Below, one piece after another: positions 1-4,217 of a stretch of 5,190 nucleotides of DNA. Position 1 is the first letter of the stretch. The number at the start of each line of letters is the position of its first letter. Location of the stretch: the NCBI GenBank assembly GCA_023441055.1, contig JAEZQY010000051.1, positions 1 to 5,190 of the forward strand, given 5' to 3'. The position numbers and the translations under genes are program-made. The notes under the pieces were generated by a model. The model was not told the origin of the DNA. It made no database searches and worked only from the letters and a program-made list of their open reading frames with translations. This stretch comes from Bacillota bacterium (GTDB lineage Bacteria > Bacillota > Bacilli > Paenibacillales > UBA4045).

Positions 1-1244
1 CCCTGCGCCCAGTGCCTGCACAGGATCGCCTCCTCGCCCATCGAGGCGACGTAATCCTTCATCGCCTGGATTTCGGCGTCGGTGTCGGAATGGAAGTGGT
101 TGATCGCGACCACGGCCGGGACGCCGAACTGGCGCACGTTCTCGATGTGGCGGCCGAGATTGGCGCAGCCCTTCTTGAGCGCCTCGACATTCTCCTGTCC
201 GAGTTCCTCCTTCTTGACCCCGCCATTCATCTTGAGGGCGCGGACGGTCGCGACGATGACGGCGGCCGAAGGCTTGAGGCCTGCCTTGCGGCACTTGATG
301 TCGAAGAATTTCTCCGCGCCCAGATCCGCGCCGAAGCCTGCTTCCGTCACCACATAGTCGGCGAGCTTCAGCGCCGTCGTGGTGGCGACGACCGAGTTGC
401 AGCCATGTGCGATGTTGGCGAAGGGGCCGCCATGCACGAAGGCCGGATTGTTCTCGAGCGTCTGAACGAGGTTGGGCTGCATGGCGTCCTTGAGCAGCAC
501 GGTCATGGCCCCGTCGGCCTTGATGTCGCGCGCGAAGACCGGGCTCTTGTCGCGGCGGTAGCCGATGATGATGTCGCCGAGGCGCTTCTCGAGATCCTTC
601 AGATCGCTGGCCAGGCACAGGATCGCCATCACCTCGGAAGCCACGGTGATGCCGAAACCGGCCTCGCGCGGATAGCCGTTCGCAACCCCGCCCAGCGAGC
701 AGACGATCGAGCGCAGCGCCCGATCATTCATGTCCATGACGCGGCACCAGGCCACGCGGCGGATGTCGATACCCTGCTCGTTGCCCCAATAGATGTGGTT
801 GTCGATCAAGGCCGAGAGCAGATTATGAGCTGTGGTGATGGCGTGGAAATCGCCGGTGAAATGGAGGTTCATGTCTTCCATAGGAACGACCTGCGCGTAG
901 CCGCCGCCCGCCGCGCCGCCCTTGATACCGAAATTCGGCCCGAGAGACGCCTCTCGTATACAGATCATGGCTTTCTTGCCGATGCGGTTCAGGCCGTCGC
1001 CGAGACCCACGGTGGTGGTCGTCTTGCCCTCGCCCGCCGGCGTCGGATTGATCGCCGTCACCAGGATCAGCTTGCCGTCCTTGGCATCCTTCTTCGACTT
1101 GATGAATTCGGCTGAAACCTTGGCCTTGTCGTGCCCGTAGGGGAGGAGATGCTCATGCGGTATGCCGAGTTTCTCGCCGATCTCCATGATCGGCTTTTTC
1201 TTCGCGCCGCGCGCGATCTCGATATCGGATTTGAATTCGGCCAT
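1..1244 (-). CDS. fhs: formate-tetrahydrofolate ligase, 5' part (C-terminus beyond window)
   Basis: Catalyses ATP-dependent ligation of formate to tetrahydrofolate, giving 10-formyl-THF for purine, fMet-tRNA and one-carbon metabolism; cytosolic. Reading the minus strand from ATG at 1244 gives 414 uninterrupted residues and then the window edge. The family is about 555-560 aa, so roughly the last quarter is missing. Visible landmarks are the P-loop NPTPAGEGKTTT (about residues 66-77), IREASLGPNFG (96-106, with R97/E98), the glycine-rich GGAAGGGYAQVVPMED (109-124), and the downstream signatures NNPAFVHGGPFANIAHGCNS and TEAGFGADLGAEKFFDIKC. The start is backed by a GGGAG Shine-Dalgarno (1252-1256) 7 nt upstream and by the family-typical opening MAEFKSDIEIAR. 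Alphaproteobacterial homologues as I recall them look very similar. The gene diverges from the oxidoreductase. No frameshift is seen, and long open frames on the opposite strand are shadows. Identification is near certain; the catalytic C-terminus cannot be assessed. Confidence 0.97.
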   Translation of the reverse strand, partial: MAEFKSDIEIARGAKKKPIMEIGEKLGIPHEHLLPYGHDKAKVSAEFIKSKKDAKDGKLILVTAINPTPAGEGKTTTTVGLGDGLNRIGKKAMICIREASLGPNFGIKGGAAGGGYAQVVPMEDMNLHFTGDFHAITTAHNLLSALIDNHIYWGNEQGIDIRRVAWCRVMDMNDRALRSIVCSLGGVANGYPREAGFGITVASEVMAILCLASDLKDLEKRLGDIIIGYRRDKSPVFARDIKADGAMTVLLKDAMQPNLVQTLENNPAFVHGGPFANIAHGCNSVVATTTALKLADYVVTEAGFGADLGAEKFFDIKCRKAGLKPSAAVIVATVRALKMNGGVKKEELGQENVEALKKGCANLGRHIENVRQFGVPAVVAINHFHSDTDAEIQAMKDYVASMGEEAILCRHWAQ

Positions 1245-1270
1245 AACCTCACTCCCGGGACAGGTTGGAT

Positions 1271-1306
1271 TGCATGCAGACGGTATACAGCGTCTTTGAT
1301 CGTATA
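1271..1306. promoter_or_regulatory. candidate operator/promoter cluster upstream of fhs
   Basis: Within 36 bp there are two perfect palindromes, TGCATGCA (1271-1278) and GTATAC (1283-1288), and a direct repeat GACGGTATA (1279-1287) / GATCGTATA (1298-1306) spaced 19 bp start to start, about two helical turns. The cluster sits 27-62 bp upstream of the fhs start codon, where a repressor or activator of fhs would act. GTATAC-centred palindromes resemble sites of some GntR-family regulators, but that is only a resemblance and no regulator gene is visible here. Confidence 0.3.
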
Positions 1307-1375
1307 GGAACCGGTCTTTTGCGGCGATATCAGGGATGGGAGTTGGGGGCTGGGCCAAAAACGACAGGCTCGCGC

Positions 1376-1417
1376 CCGGCCGCGGCCGGAGCCCCTACGC
1401 GCAGGCTGAATCGTAGG
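1376..1417. repeat. GC palindrome plus adjacent stem-loop
   Basis: CCGGCCGCGGCCGG at 1376-1389 is a perfect 14-bp palindrome. It is followed within 5 bp by a stem CCTACG (1394-1399) / CGTAGG (1412-1417) with a 12-nt loop. The outer segments GGCTC (1367-1371) and GAGCC (1389-1393) can also pair around the palindrome. There is no U-tract on either side, so it is not a standard intrinsic terminator. It could be leader-RNA structure for the plus-strand oxidoreductase or merely a product of high GC. Confidence 0.4.
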
Positions 1418-1462
1418 CCGGTAGCAGCTGTGATGGGCCACCGACGACCCACCGGAAGGCGC

Positions 1463-1467
1463 AGGGG
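1463..1467 (+). promoter_or_regulatory. Shine-Dalgarno-like site for alternative oxidoreductase start (ATG 1476)
   Basis: AGGGG lies 8 nt before ATG 1476, which is in frame with the oxidoreductase. By contrast ATG 1530, favoured by the protein alignment pattern, has no recognisable Shine-Dalgarno. The 18 extra codons include TAT, CAT, TCA, ACA and CCA, which look less coding-like than the rest of the gene. The true start is therefore unresolved between the two. Confidence 0.35.
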
Positions 1468-1529
1468 TTGAGTTCATGGCCCGCGGCGCTTATGTCACAG
1501 CGTCGCCATTCACCGGGCCATATCATTCA

Positions 1530-2483
1530 ATGACGCCGCGTATCGCAGTTCTGGGGTGCGGGTATTGGGGTTCGAACCATATCCGCACGTTGAAGGCTTT
1601 GGGTGCTCTCCACGCCGTCTCCGACATGAATGCCGCGCGCGCCGAAGGCTTCGCGACCGAGCAGAACTGCCTTGCGATTGCGCCGGACGATCTCGCTTCG
1701 CATCCCGACATAGACGCCATCGTGATGGCGCTGCCGCCCCAGTTCCATGCCGACGCCGCGATACGGGCGGTCGAGGGGGGCAAGGACGTATTGGTTGAGA
1801 AGCCCATCGCGCTGACCGTCGCCGATGCCGAGCGCGCCGTCGAGGCGGCCAGGCGCAACGGCCGTGTCTTCATGGTCGGCCATGTGCTGCGCTTCCATCC
1901 TGCCTTCGAGCAGATGAAGCGGCTCATCGACGCCGGCGAACTCGGCGAGGTGCGCTACATCCATTCCCACCGGCTCGGCCTCGGCAAGTTCCACACGGAG
2001 AATGACGCACTCTGGGATCTGGCGCCGCACGATCTCTCGATGATCCTGGCCATCACCGGCGAGGAGCCAGCGGAGATCCGCGGGGAAGGCGCGGCGCTGC
2101 TCGATCATCTGAGCGATTTCGCCCACCTCCACATGCGCTTTGCCAACGGGCTGCGCAGCCACCTCTTCACCTCGCGGCTCAACCCCTACCGGGAGCGCAA
2201 GCTGACCGTCGTGGGCACCAAGGCGATGGCCGTGTTCGACGACGTGGAACCCTGGGATCACAAGCTTGCCGTCTACCGTCACGCCGTCTGGCAGGACAGC
2301 GGACAATGGGCCTTCACCACCAACGAGCCTTCCTATGTGCCTGTTCATGAAGGCATGCCGCTGACGCGCGAGCTTGAACACTTCATCCACTGCGTCGAGA
2401 CGCGCGAGGAGCCGCGCACGGGCGGCGACGAAGCGATAAGGGTCCTGAAGGTGCTGACGGCGGGCTCCGTCAGCCACGACTGA
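1530..2483 (+). CDS. Gfo/Idh/MocA family NAD(P)-dependent oxidoreductase, WlbA/GnnA-like
   Basis: Complete 317-aa dehydrogenase, the usual size for the family. The N-terminal Rossmann fold shows GCGYWGSNHIRTL (residues 9-21, GxGxxG). EKP (90-92) supplies the family's conserved lysine. GHVLRFHP (117-124) and NDALWDLAPHD (158-168) follow, the latter with the conserved His-Asp of the active site. The C-terminal beta-sheet domain follows, including VVGTKAMAVFDD. GYWG near the N-terminus together with the LWDLAPHD block recalls the branch that oxidises the 3-hydroxyl of UDP-GlcNAc-type sugars (WlbA/WbpB, GnnA), used for 3-amino sugars in lipid A or surface polysaccharide. The exact substrate is inference, and no partner aminotransferase or acyltransferase is present in this window. 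ATG 1530 is chosen because the Rossmann strand begins right there. The alternative ATG 1476 adds 18 residues and has a better ribosome site (AGGGG, 8 nt upstream). The gene converges on mnmA with 7 bp between stops. Confidence 0.93.
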   Translation: MTPRIAVLGCGYWGSNHIRTLKALGALHAVSDMNAARAEGFATEQNCLAIAPDDLASHPDIDAIVMALPPQFHADAAIRAVEGGKDVLVEKPIALTVADAERAVEAARRNGRVFMVGHVLRFHPAFEQMKRLIDAGELGEVRYIHSHRLGLGKFHTENDALWDLAPHDLSMILAITGEEPAEIRGEGAALLDHLSDFAHLHMRFANGLRSHLFTSRLNPYRERKLTVVGTKAMAVFDDVEPWDHKLAVYRHAVWQDSGQWAFTTNEPSYVPVHEGMPLTRELEHFIHCVETREEPRTGGDEAIRVLKVLTAGSVSHD

Positions 2484-2490
2484 TCCGGGC

Positions 2491-3669
2491 TCAGGCCGCC
2501 GGCATCGCCGCCAGGCGCGCCAGCATCGCTTCGGCCTCGACGCCGCGCTCCGACCGCTCGATGAAGCCGCCGCCAAGCACCCGGGCCTCATTGCCATCGT
2601 CCGTATAGAAAGCGCAGGCCTGGCCGGGCGCCACGCCGGCTTCTCCATCGGCCAGTTCCACCCACACGCCGCGCGCATCGGCATGAAGCCGCGCCGGCCG
2701 GGGCGGCCGGGTCGAGCGCACCTTGGCGAAAAGGTCGATGCCGTTGTCGGGAAGCTCGTCCAGCCCCCCGTCGCCGAGCCAGTTCACGTCCCGCAGATAG
2801 ACGCGGCGCGTCTCCAGCGCCTCGCGGGGGCCGACGACGACCCGAGCCCGCTCGGCATCGAGATGGACGACATAAAGCGGGTCGCCCGTCGCTACGCCGA
2901 TTCCGCGGCGTTGCCCGATCGTGTAGCGCAGGATCCCCTCGTGGCGACCCAGCACCCTGCCGTCGATATGGACGATGTCTCCTGGCGCGGCGGCCTCAGG
3001 CCTGAGCTTCGTGATGACATCTGAATAACGCCCTTGCGGTACGAAGCAGATGTCCTGGCTGTCGGCCTTGTCGGCGATGGCGAGGCCCATTTCCTCGGCC
3101 GCCTGTCGGACCTCGGGCTTGGACATGCCGCCAAGCGGAAAGCGGACGTAGTCCACCTGCTCCTGGGTCGTGGCGAACAGGAAGTAGCTCTGGTCGCGGT
3201 CGGCGTCGACAGGCCGGTAGAGCGCACGATGCGCCCCGTTGGGCCGCGAGCGGATGTAGTGACCCGTGGCCAGTGCCGCTGCGCCGAGGTCTCGCGCCGT
3301 CTGCAGCAGGTCGGCGAACTTGACCGTCTGGTTGCAGGCCACGCACGGGATAGGGGTCTCGCCGGCGGCATAGCTCTCCGCGAAGGGGTTGATGACCGCA
3401 TCGCGGAACCGCCGCTCGTAGTCGAGGACGTAATGGGGGATGCCCAGCGTGTCGGCCACCCGGCGCGCATCGTCTATGTCCTGGCCAGCGCAGCACGCGC
3501 CGGCCCGGTGCACCGCCGCACCATGGTCGTAGAGCTGCAGCGTCACGCCCACCACGTCATATCCCTCGCGGGCGAGCAGCCCCGCCACCACGGATGAATC
3601 CACCCCGCCCGACATCGCGACGACGACGCGGGTGTCTTCGGGGCGGCCGGGAAGGTCGAGGCTGTTCAT
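2491..3669 (-). CDS. mnmA: tRNA-specific 2-thiouridylase MnmA
   Basis: Cytosolic enzyme that adenylates and thiolates uridine 34 (the s2U of mnm5s2U) in tRNA-Lys, -Glu and -Gln, taking sulfur from a persulfide relay. Complete at 392 aa, at the long end for the family, as expected of alphaproteobacterial members. The PP-loop ATP-binding motif SGGVDSS is at residues 20-26. TPIPCVACNQTVKF (105-118) contains C112, matching the catalytic cysteine before Asn in other MnmAs. ATGHYIR follows at 134-140. DSQDICFVPQG (203-213) contains C208, the second catalytic cysteine. YTIGQRRGIGVATG and the C-terminal beta-barrel segment GVAPGQACAFY are also present. Tandem ATGs occur at 3672 and 3669; I take 3669, giving MNSLDLPGRPEDTR, as homologues begin this way. 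A longer frame up to 3813 crosses the likely promoter and is unlikely to be translated. The gene is divergent from sciP. Confidence 0.97.
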   Translation of the reverse strand: MNSLDLPGRPEDTRVVVAMSGGVDSSVVAGLLAREGYDVVGVTLQLYDHGAAVHRAGACCAGQDIDDARRVADTLGIPHYVLDYERRFRDAVINPFAESYAAGETPIPCVACNQTVKFADLLQTARDLGAAALATGHYIRSRPNGAHRALYRPVDADRDQSYFLFATTQEQVDYVRFPLGGMSKPEVRQAAEEMGLAIADKADSQDICFVPQGRYSDVITKLRPEAAAPGDIVHIDGRVLGRHEGILRYTIGQRRGIGVATGDPLYVVHLDAERARVVVGPREALETRRVYLRDVNWLGDGGLDELPDNGIDLFAKVRSTRPPRPARLHADARGVWVELADGEAGVAPGQACAFYTDDGNEARVLGGGFIERSERGVEAEAMLARLAAMPAA

Positions 3670-3713
3670 CATCCTACCGTCTGCGGAATTCCGGGTTGCA
3701 GCTGTCTGGCGCG

Positions 3714-3743
3714 TATATAGGCGAAGAGGGCACGCAACGCCAA
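3714..3743 (-). promoter_or_regulatory. candidate sigma-70 promoter of mnmA
   Basis: On the minus strand TTGGCG (3743-3738) is followed after 18 bp by TATATA (3719-3714). A transcript starting a few bases further on would have a leader of about 35 nt before the mnmA ATG at 3669. The -10 is strong and the -35 moderate. No other pair this good was seen for mnmA. Identified by eye only. Confidence 0.45.
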
Positions 3744-3775
3744 TGTCGGCGGGCGAACATGGCCCGTTGCGGCTG

Positions 3776-3828
3776 GAATCAAATGCGGCAGAAAAGCGTA
3801 ACGCTCGATTCACCTTCCTTGCCGACTC
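3776..3828. promoter_or_regulatory. cluster of three GANTC (CcrM methylation) sites
   Basis: GAATC at 3776-3780, GATTC at 3807-3811 and GACTC at 3824-3828. GANTC is the target of the alphaproteobacterial cell-cycle methyltransferase CcrM, and its methylation state at promoters is read by GcrA in Caulobacter. By eye I count eight such sites in the whole 5.2 kb (the others near 1408, 2899, 3596, 4225 and 4746), so three in 53 bp just upstream of sciP is a marked concentration. The sites are certain; their regulatory use is inferred. Confidence 0.5.
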
Positions 3829-3835
3829 GTTACGC
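3796..3835. repeat. 8-bp inverted repeat in the mnmA/sciP promoter region
   Basis: GCGTAACG (3796-3803) and CGTTACGC (3828-3835) are perfect inverted copies with a 24-bp spacer and a centre-to-centre distance of 32 bp, about three helical turns. This places both arms on the same DNA face. Two GANTC sites fall between or at the edge of the arms. The long spacer and lack of a T-run argue against a terminator and for a pair of protein-binding half sites. Confidence 0.45.
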
Positions 3836-3840
3836 CATGC

Positions 3841-3855
3841 TTAGCCAATTTTTAA
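3841..3855 (+). promoter_or_regulatory. candidate CtrA binding box upstream of sciP
   Basis: TTAGCCAATTTTTAA reads as TTAG-N7-TTAA, matching the CtrA consensus TTAA-N7-TTAA at seven of eight positions with exact spacing. It ends 57 bp before the sciP start codon, a distance typical of CtrA-activated promoters where the box covers the -35 region. In Caulobacter sciP expression depends on CtrA and SciP then antagonises CtrA, so a site here makes biological sense. I could not define a -10 downstream. Confidence 0.5.
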
Positions 3856-3912
3856 AGCTGGCGGTTTAGTCTGTCTTCCATTGCGTTGTGTGGTCTTTTG
3901 TAGAGAGTAAGT

Positions 3913-4188
3913 ATGACCGATCTGGTTCGACCGCGAGTGAAGTATGTCATCGGCCCGGACGGCAGCCCGCTGACCATCGCCGATCTTCCTCCGACCAACA
4001 CCCGCCGCTGGGTGATCCGCCGCAAGGCGGAGGTGGTCGCCGCCGTGCGCGGCGGGCTCCTGAGCCTCGAGGAGGCATGCAACCGCTACAAGCTGACCGT
4101 CGAGGAGTTTCTCTCCTGGCAGGCCTCGATCGATGAATACGGCCTTGCCGGGCTACGGACCACCCGCATTCAGCAATACCGCCACTGA
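3913..4188 (+). CDS. sciP: CtrA inhibitor SciP (DUF1153 family)
   Basis: Small cell-cycle transcription regulator of 91 aa, the standard family length. In Caulobacter SciP blocks CtrA-dependent transcription by interfering with CtrA-RNA polymerase contact and also contacts DNA. The sequence matches the family throughout. It has a conserved N-terminal segment KYVIGPDGSPLTIADLP (10-26) and TRRWVIRRKAEVVAAVRGG (30-48) as helix one with a basic patch. LSLEEACNRY (50-59) and LTVEEFLSWQ (61-70) form the helix-turn-helix, and the conserved C-terminus LAGLRTTRIQQYRH (78-91) closes it. ATG 3913 is preceded by AGAGAG with 5-nt spacing. The gene is divergent from mnmA and convergent with the permease, with 29 bp between stops. 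A CtrA-like box and GANTC sites upstream suggest cell-cycle control. The ctrA gene itself is not in this window. Identification is very strong; the cell-cycle role in this organism is inferred. Confidence 0.96.
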   Translation: MTDLVRPRVKYVIGPDGSPLTIADLPPTNTRRWVIRRKAEVVAAVRGGLLSLEEACNRYKLTVEEFLSWQASIDEYGLAGLRTTRIQQYRH

Positions 4189-4193
4189 CCCTT

Positions 4194-4210
4194 CGTCGCG
4201 CCGCGCTACG
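4194..4210. terminator. weak hairpin between convergent sciP and permease genes
   Basis: CGTCGCGCCGCGCTACG can fold into a 7-pair stem with one mismatch and a 3-nt loop. It occupies the middle of the 29-bp gap between the two stop codons and could act in both directions. Neither side has a T-run, so it is at best a non-canonical terminator, and in such GC-rich DNA it may be chance. Confidence 0.25.
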
Positions 4211-4217
4211 CTGCTGC

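Larger units (their letters stand above)
1245..1529. other. divergent intergenic region, fhs / oxidoreductase
   Basis: About 285 bp (230 bp if the oxidoreductase starts at 1476) without a credible gene. The fhs-proximal half is less GC-rich and carries the palindromes TGCATGCA (1271-1278) and GTATAC (1283-1288) plus a 19-bp-spaced direct repeat GA-NN-GTATA (1279-1287 and 1298-1306). The other half is very GC-rich, with a 14-bp perfect palindrome (1376-1389) and a 6-bp stem CCTACG/CGTAGG (1394-1399 with 1412-1417). One GANTC site lies at 1408-1412. I could not assign convincing -35/-10 pairs for either gene. The open frame at 1265-1471 is arginine-rich, TTG-started and has no family features, so I do not call it a gene. 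Confidence 0.6.
3670..3912. other. divergent intergenic region, mnmA / sciP
   Basis: 243 bp of lower GC than the flanking genes, holding the promoters for both. The mnmA-proximal part has a plausible sigma-70 promoter. The sciP-proximal part has a CtrA-like box (3841-3855), three GANTC sites (3776-3780, 3807-3811, 3824-3828) and an inverted repeat (3796-3803 / 3828-3835). Short frames crossing this region have no family features and I treat them as chance. Confidence 0.8.

Noticed and set aside
12..1115. Long plus-strand open frame (367 codons) opposite fhs
   Set aside because: It is the antisense shadow of a clearly recognisable fhs. Its translation is low-complexity, rich in Arg, Ala, Asp and His, with no family motif, as expected in GC-rich DNA.
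1245..1330. Possible tetrahydrofolate riboswitch ahead of fhs
   Set aside because: The leader is short and does not show the conserved THF-riboswitch core, a class known mainly from Firmicutes. The palindromes look more like protein-binding DNA sites.
1424..1460. Fragments resembling a cobalamin riboswitch (CTGTGA, GGCCACC, GGAAGGC)
   Set aside because: The essential preceding core and the B12-box architecture and length are missing, and the downstream gene has no B12 link. Treated as chance in GC-rich DNA.
1265..1471. 68-codon plus-strand frame in the fhs/oxidoreductase gap
   Set aside because: TTG start, no ribosome site, and an arginine-rich, repeat-derived translation over palindromic DNA. 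More likely non-coding.
1569..1578. GGTTCGAACC, resembling a tRNA T-arm
   Set aside because: It lies inside the Rossmann glycine-motif region of the oxidoreductase coding sequence, and no acceptor, D- or anticodon arms or CCA surround it.
1527..2684. 385-codon minus-strand open frame spanning the oxidoreductase and the end of mnmA
   Set aside because: It overlaps two well-supported genes, one antisense and one out of frame, and shows no domain pattern.
3034..3597. 187-codon plus-strand open frame inside mnmA
   Set aside because: It is antisense to the PP-loop and catalytic region of mnmA, which has every expected motif, and has no features of its own.
3673..3813. N-terminal extension of MnmA by 48 residues
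   Set aside because: It runs through the best mnmA promoter candidate and the sequence is unlike MnmA N-termini. The family opening starts at 3669.
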